Source of the DNA: Brachionus plicatilis
Taxonomy: Eukaryota; Rotifera; Eurotatoria; Ploima; Brachionidae
Length of the DNA: 51,515 bases
Assembly (NCBI GenBank): GCA_010279815.1
Contig: QEOQ01000191.1
Span: 502,394-553,908 of the forward strand
Reading direction: 5' to 3'
A program made the position numbers and the translations under genes. Shown in pieces: positions 21,475 through 32,099 of this stretch. The notes beneath the pieces were generated by a model. The model saw nothing but the letters and a program-made list of their open reading frames with translations, did no database searches and was not told the DNA's origin. Every line of letters begins with the position of its first letter. Positions within the stretch are counted from its first letter, which is position 1.

Positions 21475-21737
21475 CTGTATATTGATAACTTTTTTTTAAA
21501 AAGAATAATAATCATCAATTATAAATTTTTAAGAGAGTTTAATTGACACAAGCTGTGGGATTTTTTTTAGTTTTTTTTAAATTGATTTTTAAAAAATTCA
21601 CAATTTTATTTTGATTTCTTGCGAAATAATTAAAATTTGTACTCCATTTTTAATAATTGAATAAAAAAAAATATATATTTTTTTAAATAAAATAATTGTT
21701 TAATTTGTAAAAAATAATTAAAAAAATAAAAAATTTA

Positions 21738-21865
21738 TTACAAAAATATATTATGAAAATATTTTTATAAATCAAAGATTAAGAATTAAGATTTCAAGAA
21801 AATGAAAAATAAAAGAAAAATTTTTAATTTTCACTAATTTGTAACACAGTATACAATCATTTTGA
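21738..21865. repeat. dispersed repeat, copy 1
   Basis: About 130 bp with clear similarity to 47388-47515 in the NUSAP1 intron. Shared words include ATGAAAATATTT, AAATCAAAGA, AAAATGAAAAATAAAAGAAA and CTAATTTG-AACA-AGT. Class unknown; it could be the interior of an AT-rich MITE. Confidence 0.5.
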
Positions 21866-22562
21866 AAAAGAAGCAAAACTTAGAGTTTTTATATATTCAA
21901 TTTTTGGTATTTTTTTATTTAAAAAAGGAATTTGAAATTTTAGAAAAATATTTATCAACTCAGTTTCTGCTGATAGTCTTTTTTTTATCATGTAAATTTG
22001 ATTTAAAAATAAAAAATTTTAAATCATCCATTGAATGATTTGGACTATTAAAGTGAATTGGTACTTCAGAATGCTTATCAAAGTTACATAAAGATTTTCT
22101 GATATTTTGTTTAAAATAATTAACGTTATAAAAATGTTGTCCAATTCAATTCAATTAATATTAATATGAACTTTTGTTTGAAAATTTTAATGAAAAAACT
22201 TAAAAACTAGAGCATGTATTTTGAAGGCTAATTTCAAGATCTCCTGATACAAAAAAATTTTTTTGACGTCTTCAAATGAAACAAATTTTCCTAAATTTCC
22301 ATTTATTGAGATTACGAATATGATTTCAGAAATGGTTGATAAAGATAGTGCTGTCATTTTGCATGAGGCGAACTTTAAGTAATACAAAAATCAATTGAAG
22401 CAAAATTTTACTTTTATATAAAATCAAAGTTCAAAAAGCTTAAAAATTTCATTTCTGTAATTTAACCAGAACATTAGAGTTTAAAACTTTTGACTTTGAG
22501 AGGCTCTCTATTTATTTTATGTATATAATTTTTCTTTGCTCCTTATTTTTTCGGTTCAGAGC

Positions 22563-22660
22563 TTATTCATCTTTTAAAAGTTCATCCAAGCAGTTTCCAT
22601 CATTATCTGATTCGCTTCCACTTAATAAAAGAAAACTGATTTCTTTAACCTCATTTTTCT
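22563..22660 (-). pseudogene. possible orphan terminal exon
   Basis: On the minus strand a TTTATATTTTAG acceptor is followed by an open frame encoding EKNEVKEISFLLLSG, then SESDNDGNCLDELLKDE and a stop. Acidic, codon-like sequence is unusual in this AT desert. No upstream exon was found, so it may be a remnant of a gene or of a transposon protein. Confidence 0.25.
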
Positions 22661-22699
22661 CTAAAATATAAATGATTTTAAAATATACAATAGAGATCG

Positions 22700-25600
22700 A
22701 AACCATCTGCTAGAAAGTTCTCACAAAATTTTTTTTTAAATCATAAATTAATTATCTCAAGGTTTAATACAGTAGCATCCTTTGTGAAAGAAAAATTATT
22801 TTGAATCTTATTTTCATGTAAATTTTTTGCATTTTTTTAACTTTGTCAAAAATTTTGTTTAAAGCACGCGACCATCAGTGTCCCCAAGCTTTCATTCTAT
22901 TCTAAAGTTATTAATTTGTGTAATATAAAAATACTCATTAAAAATTCCTTTTAAAAACAAAAGCAATAGATATTTTAATGATTCGTAAAATTTACATTTT
23001 TACTATTTTCATAATAATAAGAAAATGACTAAAAAAAATTAAGTTGAGCTTAGTAAAATTATTTTCCACCAGTTGGTTTCGAACAATGACCTAAAAGCTT
23101 AAGGAATTTTTGAAAAACTCAAAAATTAGGATTTCTGCGCTGACATTTTAGCTAAAAGAGTTTTGAATAATTTTTTATATTTTTTATATGCAACTAATTT
23201 TGGGCGTTTTATGTAGGTGCCCAATGGCGTAGCTACATGAGGCGATTTATGACGACCTACCTTATCTTTATAAAGTAAAAGTAAGTCGACGCCCTGTCAA
23301 AAAAATAGATTTATATTTAGTTCATGTTAAGTTGTCTTCAAAAATAACATGGATTTATTTTTTATTTCTAATTATTTTAATCACAAAATTGAGAATTTTT
23401 CTATTTGTTTGATATTGGATAAAAGATCTTCTATCTTTATTTATTTATTTATTATAAATAATATCTTTTCTGCTGTTGTTCTAAATGTGTTTTACAATCA
23501 ATTTGAAATATTCACTTGTTAATTGGTCATTTAGCTTTTCCAAAACTGGTCAATTTAATTCGGTGTCCAAAGAATAAGTAAACATTCACTAAATTCAAAA
23601 GAACGAACGAACAGCTCATAAGTTAAACTATTTATTTTAAATGTAAATTAATTTGAATTTATTCAAATTTGATAAGATTATATGAAATACACAGAGTCTT
23701 TGAAAGAAATAATAAATTAAGATGATTTTAAGAATGAGCATAAAGCCCAGTTTGAAGTCATCAATATATTGATTTATTATTTTTTTCACAACTTTATTTT
23801 TCTTTGATTAAAAATAAAATTTGGAAAAACGAATCAGCTCTGACAGATTAAATTAGAACTAAGTCTTTCCTTTCAACCAAGAACTAAGTGAAACTAATTA
23901 AAAGAGAGATTTTATTACAAACTTCATTTATTAAAATCTTTTAAATGAATTGATAAAAAAATGGCAATAAATCTTAATATTTTAAAAGAGTTGATTAATT
24001 TAAAATTTTTTTGGGGGGAAAATTCAAGTTTGGCAAAGCTATTAACAAAATCCAGAATTAAATTTTAATTAAGACTATTATTATATTTTTGCACTCAGAA
24101 ATGATGTTGCATTTAGAATTTCAATACAAAAATTTGGGTCTTATCAATTTTATGATTACAATTTTTCTCAAAAATTTATCTCATAAATTTTATAAACAAA
24201 TTTAACATGTAAATTTTATGAACAAAAAAAAAATATTTAAAAATAATTCAATCATGTAATTAAAAATTTGCAATTTTTTTATCTAATAAAATGAAATGTA
24301 AAAAAAATATAATAATAAAATGTAAAAATCTTGATCGATTTTTTTTTAAATACTTTCTTTTTTTTGTTCATAAAATTTACATGTTAAATTTGTTAGTCAT
24401 AGATCATCAAATTGACAAGACCCAAAATTTCGAATGCACAATTAAAATTCTTAATTAAAATATGGACTTTTTATGTAAGTATCAATAGGAGAAAAAAGGT
24501 TCCTACATTGAAATGTATTTTTTCTATTTTCGTGAACTAAGTTCACTCAATGTTTCATCTATGGTTTATAAAATAAGTAAGTAAGTATATTGTTTAAAGA
24601 AAAAATTCCGATAGATTGATTTTTTTCTAGTCATATTGTATATTAATAAATAATAATAATAATAATAATTGTATATTAATTTAGAATTACAAGTTAAATC
24701 GTTCGATGCTTCTAATTTACAACTACTTTTAAAATAAACCAGTCTTAAAATTTTAGCTGTATTTTTTACGATTAATACCACCAAATTTAAGATTGTTTTA
24801 GAAGCAATGAAAGAATTTTAATTTTTAGAATATATTAAATATATAAATTTCAAGAGAAAAATCAAATTAGAATAGATCCAAATAAAATAAATCTCAAAAA
24901 ATTTTCTGTGTTTATTAAAATTATTATTTTTTTGAAACATATTGAGTTTCATCATTAAGGCTTACAAGTTTATAAGGCTCAATTTTTTCATATTTGATTG
25001 ATTAAGATTTGCATGAAAATTGTTAAATTTTTAAAACTATATAACATTTTTTACTTTCCAGTTATCCTTTAATCCCAACCAAAAGAGTTTTTTTTATTTT
25101 TATTTTTGTTTTTAAATATATCCTATTTTTATACTAATTTCCAATTTTGTCATACAAATAAATATTTTTGTTATCTGACTTAATATTTTAGCCACTATAA
25201 TTAGATTTTGTCAATAAAATAGAGTTCATTTTATTGTTTATAAATTTGTTTGTCGTTCAGTTCTAAAGCTCCATCAGATTAAAAATCAAAATAAAATAAA
25301 AATTTTTAAAGTTAAGTGAAGAAAAAAAAATAAAAGGATATATTAGAACGAAAAATTACCGGTGCAATATCAGAGTTGGTCAAAAGTCAAAGTCTAAAAG
25401 AAAAAGTCAGATTTGACTTTGATTTTAGTTTTTTTTTAAGTCTTAAATTAATGAGCAAGAAAATTCAATTCATTCAAGATGTTTCACTTACTCGCTAAAA
25501 TTATTTGTTAAAAATATTTTGAAACATGTCAAAATGTAAAAGGCTTACTAAACAAATTTTATAAAAAAATCATGGGAAATATGTGGTCTCATCAAAAATG

Positions 25601-26160
25601 TAGACCCAGAAAAATATTTTTCGATAGGTGCCGAGCTGGCTTGAATCGAATAAATATCTCTCACTAACAAAGATAAAACTTTAAAATCTCTAGACCAATT
25701 TTTCGAATAACTTAGGATATTGCATTCTGTTTTTTCATTTATTTCACTTAAATAGAGATCAAGTTCATTTTCAAACCTTTTTAATTCAAAAGTAAAACAG
25801 TTTTCAGTCAGTCTCAGTTAATTCAAAATCAGTTATCGGTCAGTTTCAGTTTAACTGATAACTAATTTCAATGTAAAAAATAAAAAATTTCTTTGAAAAA
25901 ATTCTAAAATTAATAATTTTAGAATTTTTTCAAAAATAAGGATAAAATATTTAAAAAATTATTCATAGAAATTTATCATAGAATTTTTGTCAGAATAATT
26001 TTCTCTCATAATTTTTCAATTGACAATAAATTAACAAAATATGACGAAATAGAATTTATGTAAAAATTTTTATAGAAAAGTATTAAAATTAAAAAAATTT
26101 TGATTAAATTTAATTGATTTTAGTTGTTTTTTAAGAACAAACTAAAATATATTTTCGTTT
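22700..26160. other. AT-rich region without supported genes
   Basis: Holds simple AT sequence, an (AAT)n tract at about 24645-24668, and a single CAGAGTTGG end at 25371 that resembles the hAT-like family but lacks a visible partner. Open frames here are short and of low complexity. Confidence 0.35.
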
Positions 26161-26163
26161 TAT

Positions 26164-26448
26164 GGTATTTTGAAATTCAAATAAAAATTGAACAAAAATA
26201 ATTGATTTTTTGATCAATTAAACAAAGCTAAAATAGGATGTTAAAATAAAAAAATAAAACATCAATAAAATTTAAATTGATAATTGATTTGATTTACTAA
26301 AAAAAAGAAAAAAAAAATTTTTAGGCAAAAATGTAGCAACAAAGTATGTTTCACAAATTTGTAGTATATTTGCGTATATTTTATAAAATTCAATTTTAAT
26401 TTATCAAAAAATTAAAAAAGTCCAATTTTTATTTGAAATTCACAAGGC
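26164..26448. mobile_element. hairpin MITE, GGTATTGTGA family, copy 2
   Basis: Left end GGTATTTTGAAATTCAAATA and right arm ending TTTGAAATTCACAAGGCC, with the inner AACAAAGTATGTTTCACA segment of the family. The right terminus is degenerate and no TSD remains. Confidence 0.55.
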
Positions 26449-26589
26449 CCGTTCTATTAACTCTTGAAATAGTTTTCGTTTTTTTATAGATTCAGACTTG
26501 AGCCAGAGTCATGAAAAAATAAGAGGACAAGTTTCATACAAGTCAAGTCGAAAATCATGACTTGACTAGTATGAAAATTAAAATTGAAA

Positions 26590-26810
26590 AAAGATATTTT
26601 TATAGGCAATAAAACGTAAATTTATAAAATTTGTTACTAACCCTTGAGGAATACATGTGGTCATTAGAAATTCCTCACTAATATGACCATTTAGGCTTAC
26701 TTTGAATTTATTAGAGTCAAGAAAAGATTTTATCCAGTGTATTAGGTAAAGTGAAAGGTTCATTTAAATGACCGTCATACTAGACCTTATCAAAAATTTG
26801 AAAACTAATT
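26590..26810 (-). pseudogene. LINE reverse transcriptase fragment
   Basis: On the minus strand, FDKV (then a stop), YDGHLNEPF, LIHWIKSFLDSNKFKVSLN, GHISEEFLMTTCIPQG matches the palm-to-fingers stretch of non-LTR reverse transcriptases (AFDKV..., WI.SFL..R, V.QGSVLSP). A stop replaces the Trp/His expected after FDKV, and the frame dies after CIPQG. About 70 codons survive. Confidence 0.75.
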
Positions 26811-27139
26811 CAAAACAAGTCTTTACTAAAAATGACAAGTAAAATAGAAAATTTTAGCAGGTATGTTTGAAAAAATTTGCTCAATTGAAAAAACATCAAT
26901 GATTTAAGTGAATTTTGAATACTTTCAAAACACTATGCTCCGCAGTCTGAGCTAATGAATTTTTTAAGAAATCAATTAAAATACTTTAAATTGACTTCAA
27001 TTTAAAAATAGTGGTAGTCATCGTTTCGAAGTCTAACAACGACACAGATATTATGCTCAAACTCAAGTAATTGCTAACGACTGGGAACCCAATCACGAAC
27101 ACTTAGCTAGGCAAAATGTTTAATAGCCTCAATAAAAAG

Positions 27140-27152
27140 GTTTCCTAGCAAC
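27140..27152. promoter_or_regulatory. RFX X-box-like site
   Basis: GTTTCCTAGCAAC contains two inverted RFX half-sites (RGNAAC: GGAAAC on the minus strand and AGCAAC on the plus) with a 1-nt spacer. It lies 127 nt upstream of the ATG at 27279. X-boxes bound by RFX factors drive ciliary genes in animals. One match in AT-rich DNA is only suggestive. Confidence 0.4.
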
Positions 27153-27278
27153 ATATAAGCTATGATTATTGGGAACACAAAAACAACAAAATTTGCTCAA
27201 AAATTTTTAATAAAAAAAACTTATTTAAATCTATTAGAATTTATTTAAAAACAATCAAATTTGACCCATCATCCAAAA

Positions 27279-28494
27279 ATGACCACACTGAATATCCAAG
27301 ACATCAGGCACAAAAAAACAGTATCATCCAAATATGCGTACTTAGCTCATCTCAATTTTTGCTAACCTTTATCTAAAATTTTAATCTAGGCCCAATTCAT
27401 ACAGAATTTTTTGCGAGGACATTGGCAACGAAAGCGTCCAAGGCGATAGCAAATATTCCCATCAGGCACCACCCATATACACTCAGCCAGCCATTGTTCC
27501 TGCTCAGGCAATCGAAGATCGCAATTTTCCGCACGGAGGCCGCACGGCAGGCTTTATCCGCGAGAACGCCTACACTCTAAATGAACCAGTCAACCGAATC
27601 AGCGCCAAAAATGTAGATAAAGACTTGGAAAAACGCTGGTGGGAATGGAATGTGCCTGACGAGACTGACTGGAAACAAAAAAGAAGATCGAATTCTTCAG
27701 CACCAAAATCTGATTCGGCAAGTGAGCAAGCTAATCTGAACAAAAGTGAATTTCAGACCACATACCAAAAAGACCACGGCTACATGTACCACTATGGAAA
27801 GCCAAGCAGTGAAAATGGTTTCGCAAAGCGACACTCTTTTAACCCGAACAATGCTCACGTTGTCGGCATTGTGCCAGTAAATGATTTGAATAGCTTTACC
27901 AATGGCAATGAAGCCCAAAAAGTCTATGTGGACAAGATGTCGTTTGAGCATGGCTATGACTCAAGAACTGAAAATAATTATCCAAATAAAGGAAAAGTAA
28001 ATAAAGTAAAAAATTGGGAAATTTTTTTTTCAAAATTTATTTATTTCTAGAGACAGGGGGCTTTTGTTTTGGACCAAATGGAGCCGAGGCGAGTGGTCGG
28101 CACTCAATCAAGAGCTGACTCCAATAAAGGTGTGGGCATGTGGGATGTAATGCATCCGAGTGACGTTCCTGTGGGAGTCGCGACCCCGAATACGTCTATT
28201 TACAAGAAGCCACCAAGTGGTGTGACTGATGAACAAAGGAGACAAAGAAGAGACCCCATCGGATACTTTGACGATTCCAAATTTGGCGGAAGTTTTGGCC
28301 AAGGCTTGTCCAATATAAACCCGGCACAAAATTTCAATCCAGTGCTTCAGGCAAATACAAAAGAACCAATAACTGGCGGCTACCAGCCGTCATGGAATGT
28401 TGGCTCTGATTTCTACAATGGACCGGCGAAGCAAAATGATATGTTGGAAAATTTTCAGAATCCAATCGCCGTTGGCAATGGATATCATAATTAA
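27279..28494 (+). CDS. unrecognised protein, possibly axonemal
   Basis: A three-exon gene: 27279-27337, 27390-27996, 28051-28494 (1110 nt, 369 residues), with introns of 52 and 54 nt that keep phase. An alternative donor at 28006 would add three residues. The protein is soluble, rich in Asn, Gly, Tyr and Pro, with no membrane segment and no obvious enzyme motif. Recognisable pieces include EKRWWEWNVPDETDW, FQTTYQKDHGYMYHYGKP, DPIGYFDDSKFGGSFG and a C-terminal QPSWNVGSDFYNG. TTYQKDHG-type motifs and extended Tyr/Pro/Gly-rich chains are seen in microtubule inner proteins of cilia, and an X-box-like site lies just upstream; both are weak evidence. Base composition is clearly coding (about 45% GC). 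AATAAA follows at about 28619. I do not recognise the family. Confidence 0.82.
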
Positions 28495-28639
28495 AATTTT
28501 TAGTTTCAATTTTTGTTAATGCTGATTTTAAATCAGACAATTCATTTTTTTTGTTTAGAAATTGTTTTAAAATTGTTTTCCATGGGAAAATTAAAATTTA
28601 ATTCATCGATTGAAAATTAATAAAAAAAGGTGATTTAAA

Positions 28640-29100
28640 AATTTTGTTCGCAGTTTTTTTTCAAAAAATTTGCCATTCTAGTGATTGCAATCGTAGCTAA
28701 TTGAAAATTAAATTCTTATAGAAATAAAATTTCAATTTCTTATTAAAAATGTTCAAATGAATTTTTAAATAAATTTAAACAAAAAATTGAAGTTATCTTT
28801 GAAAAATAAAATTTCATCTCATTTACTAGTTTCCTAAATTGATTAAAATAATTATTATTATTTTTTAACTAAAATTGCTGAAACTTTAATTTAAATTACT
28901 AAAAAAAATTTTTTTTCCTAAATTTGCATAACTGATGTTATTCCTTTTAATTTTTCTAAATCGTATTAAAATTATAAATTAAGCATAATTTTATTTTAAA
29001 AAATTAAAAACGACGTTTAAGTCGATTTTGGGCAGTTTTTTGAGCCAGAGAAGTATGTTTTTTACAATTAAAAATTTTTTTGAATTAGAACAATATTTGG
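28640..29100. other. intergenic, AT-rich
   Basis: 3' flank of the preceding gene. No feature seen. Confidence 0.35.
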
Positions 29101-29105
29101 ATTAT

Positions 29106-29175
29106 TTAGAATAATATTATTATTATTGTTATTATTATTATTTATCTCAAAAAATACCATTTGGGTAAAAAAAAA
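29106..29175 (-). mobile_element. non-LTR retroelement 3' tail (minus orientation)
   Basis: Read on the minus strand: CCCAAATGGTATTTTTTGAG then ATAAATAATAATAATAAC. It matches the short-stem plus (AAT)n plan of the other tails. No coding part. Confidence 0.4.
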
Positions 29176-29271
29176 ATACGTAGAATAAAAATCAAATATT
29201 AAAAAACTTAAAAAATTAAATAAGAAAACGTTGTTTTCATTTTGTTTTTTTTTTGTTTATGGTATGAATTT

Positions 29272-29338
29272 TAGTAGTAGTAGTAGTAGTAGTTTTGACT
29301 GTAGCTGGCTAGCCAGCGAGTGTGCTGATATGGCACAC
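29272..29338. repeat. (TAG)n tract followed by two GC-rich hairpins
   Basis: A run of about seven TAG units (29272-29293) is followed by the perfect palindrome GCTGGCTAGCCAGC (29304-29317) and a second hairpin, GTGTGC (29320-29325) with GCACAC (29333-29338). The GC content stands out from the surroundings. It could be part of a retroelement 3' end or a structured RNA; function is unknown. Confidence 0.5.
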
Positions 29339-30010
29339 TAAGACAGCTGATGTGATTGATTGCTGCTCATAATGAAACATTTGTTATTGATCTCTATGTT
29401 GGATCCTCGAAATTTCTTTGTGATATTTGAAGCAGTGACCTCTTCCTTGGTTTTTTGTGACATTAAAATTGTTGCTTTTTTCAACAAATTCTATTCCATG
29501 CATGATGAAAAATTTTAAAAATTTGTGAGTTCTGTAATCTAGTTTCTTATTTAGATCTCAATAATTCTTTGTTTATTACAAAAATTTGATTTTTAAACCA
29601 AATTCACATTTTTAAATTAATTAAGTAATTTTATTAAAAATAAGTCATTTTTATATTCATCTAGTTAAATTGGTGAAAAATCAGTAATTATAGTAAATGA
29701 ATTAGCACATGCCAATTATTATCATAGAAATTGTATGAAAATTTTTATTAAAAGACGAAAAAATGCACCAGATATTTAAGAATTTAGATAAAGAAGACAT
29801 TGAGACATATTTTTATATGGAGTAACCCAAGTAAACATTAATGGGGGAATTTTTCAATAAGTTACCGATTTTCGATAAGGTCACCACAGAATTGGTTAAT
29901 CGATAAAGTACCGATAGAAAATATCGATCATTTATCGATAAAACTATCATACATTCACTGTTTTTAACAAGCTGATTAACCTAACAAAGATGATCTCTAA
30001 ATGTTAAAAT

Positions 30011-30128
30011 CAGAGTTGTTTAAAAGTCACAAGTCTCAAGTCAAGTCCAAGTCCGGGTTTTGAAATTTTGATGTTTTGAAAAAAATGGTCCGGACTTGAA
30101 CTTTTTTTAAAATTTTTAAACAACTCTG
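30011..30128. mobile_element. hAT-like MITE, CAGAGTTG family, copy 3
   Basis: 118 bp, the shortest and cleanest copy: CAGAGTTGTTTAAAAGTCAC at the left and TTTTTAAACAACTCTG at the right, with an exact 8-bp TSD GTTAAAAT (30003-30010, 30129-30136). The TIR is at least 14 bp and perfect. Confidence 0.93.
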
Positions 30129-30199
30129 GTTAAAATGCGGGATTTATTAGACTAGATGAGGATAAAATTAATTAAAACATTTAACAATTCTATGAAACA

Positions 30200-31080
30200 T
30201 TGTTCATGGAAATTATAATTTTTTAAATAAAACATAAAATTCTTATTATTTAATGCCTTTCTATAAAAATGAAATACCAAAAATTTGTAATACCCCATGA
30301 TCCCTTCGGTAATTTTAATGGTACAAATTTTAATAGTATATTTTAATTAAAAGAAATTTTAAAGATTAAATTAGTTTTACTTCAATTTCTCCTCGGTCTA
30401 CACTACCTGAAATGAGTGATTTAGGATTTATTGTTTCCGATTCTGAGAACGCTTAAAATTTAAACAAATTAAACATTAAACTAAAACAAATTTACTTTTT
30501 ATTCTATTTTTTTCGAATACAATTTTTTTAAAAAAAATAATCGTGATTTATTTTAATTAAAAAAAGCTTATTATAAAATCAACAATTGCCGTTATTGCTA
30601 AAAATTAAAAATACATAGTTATTTAATAAAAATTAAACATGATCAATTTCTGGAAAAATGTTTAAGAAAAGAGCAATAAATAGTACCAATCTGGATCGAA
30701 TCAGAAAATATTTCAAAGATAATAATAATTGGCAAACTTCTTACAAAAACATAAAAACATTTAAGAAACTTAAAAATATTTATATCTGAAAAATTTTTTA
30801 AAAAATTAAAATTTAATTAGAAAAAAGATAAAGAGCAAATATTATTCAAAAATTTTAAAACTTCTTGTGACTTTTGATTAATTCTTTAAAATTTAGTTTT
30901 CTGTTTTTAAAATTACTTTTATTATTTTTAAAAGACAATATTTGGATTCAATCATAAATTCACCCAAAATACAAAAATTTTTCAAAAAAAACTCGGAATA
31001 TCAAATGAAAAAAACTGTTTTTGTGATATTAAAAAAATTAAATCTTTAAAAAGATTACTCTATTCAATTAACTGAACTTG
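30200..31080. other. intergenic, AT-rich
   Basis: 3' flank of the leftward SOCS-box gene. No supported feature. Confidence 0.35.
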
Positions 31081-31106
31081 AATCTAAATTTTTTTCAAAA
31101 TAAAAT

Positions 31107-32081
31107 CTACATGTTTGAATATCTGTCAAAATTTTGGTACAATCCTAAACATTCATCTTCAAAGAAAACAAATCTTTTAAGACTTTCAGGAAGATAAAGT
31201 TGCTGTATGTTAAAATTCGTATAGTTTTTTAGGCTTCTTTTGATAGCTATTCTGCACATACTTTTTAATGACAAAGGAAAAATTGAATCCAATGAAGGAA
31301 AATTAAAATTTGTAAATTTTTCCAAATTTAAATTGGATTGATTAGCAAACAAATTTTTTTGACTGAGAGACTGGAGTATTTCTTCATTGCGTCGTTTAAG
31401 CATTTTTATTAAACTATGATACTCTATTTTCCGTAGTAGACCATTTAGTATTAAGGCTTCGAAAATTTTGAACAAAGCATACTTAAGTCTTTTTTCTTCG
31501 TTTTGCAAAAAATATTCATCAGTGTATAAATGCATGGAACCAGCAAACCATGTCAAACAGGACCTTCTGTAGCTAAGTGAGCATTTTAATTTGCATATAA
31601 GAATATATTTGACCATGAATCCTTCGAATGTATTCGTAAAATGGGGATTAAAAAATCTCTCTTGATAAGAGGTGACAAACATTAGGTGCCAATTTTCACA
31701 TGTGGTCAATGAATCGAGCAGCTTGCTCTCCATTACTTGTTTAACCAAATTTAGATCATTACACCGAAATAAAAAAAACACCGAGGAATGACTAAACTTT
31801 CGTCCATTTGTCAAATACATGCCAACTATTGGCTTTGACGATTCATCACAAGTGATGTATTTGAGTTCGGAAAGACCTAATTTGTGCATGAAAAGCTCCA
31901 AAAAATCGCACCCATTCGGAAAAGCCGAGGTGCCGATGCCCAAACACTTGGTCATTATTTCGTTCAGAACATTTGGCTTGAGCTCAATAATTTGCTTGAT
32001 ATGGCTCTCGAGGTTGTACTCAAAGCTTTTAATGTCGAATTCTTCAATACATTTACCTAGTTTGTTAATCAAATCGGACAT
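31107..32081 (-). CDS. SOCS-box protein, ASB-like
   Basis: A single-exon gene of 324 residues starting at the ATG at 32081. The C-terminal 40-50 residues match a SOCS box: PLSLKSMCRIAIKRSL fits the BC-box pattern [SP]LxxxCxxxhh that binds Elongin B/C, and LYLPESLKRFVFFED resembles the following Cul5 box and the LPLPxxLxxYLLY ending of ankyrin-repeat SOCS-box (ASB) proteins. The rest is alpha-helical, Leu- and Cys-containing, with at most degenerate ankyrin-like helices (about residues 105-140). Such proteins are substrate receptors of CUL5-type ubiquitin ligases. The substrate cannot be guessed. Without canonical ankyrin repeats I assign no orthologue. Confidence 0.8.
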   Translation of the reverse strand: MSDLINKLGKCIEEFDIKSFEYNLESHIKQIIELKPNVLNEIMTKCLGIGTSAFPNGCDFLELFMHKLGLSELKYITCDESSKPIVGMYLTNGRKFSHSSVFFLFRCNDLNLVKQVMESKLLDSLTTCENWHLMFVTSYQERFFNPHFTNTFEGFMVKYILICKLKCSLSYRRSCLTWFAGSMHLYTDEYFLQNEEKRLKYALFKIFEALILNGLLRKIEYHSLIKMLKRRNEEILQSLSQKNLFANQSNLNLEKFTNFNFPSLDSIFPLSLKSMCRIAIKRSLKNYTNFNIQQLYLPESLKRFVFFEDECLGLYQNFDRYSNM

Positions 32082-32099
32082 AATGAAGATCTATGATCG

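Noticed and set aside
30360..30450. Minus-strand acceptor followed by SVDRGEIEVKLI and a stop, a possible terminal exon.
   Set aside because: Only 13 codons and no upstream exon; chance is likely in this composition.
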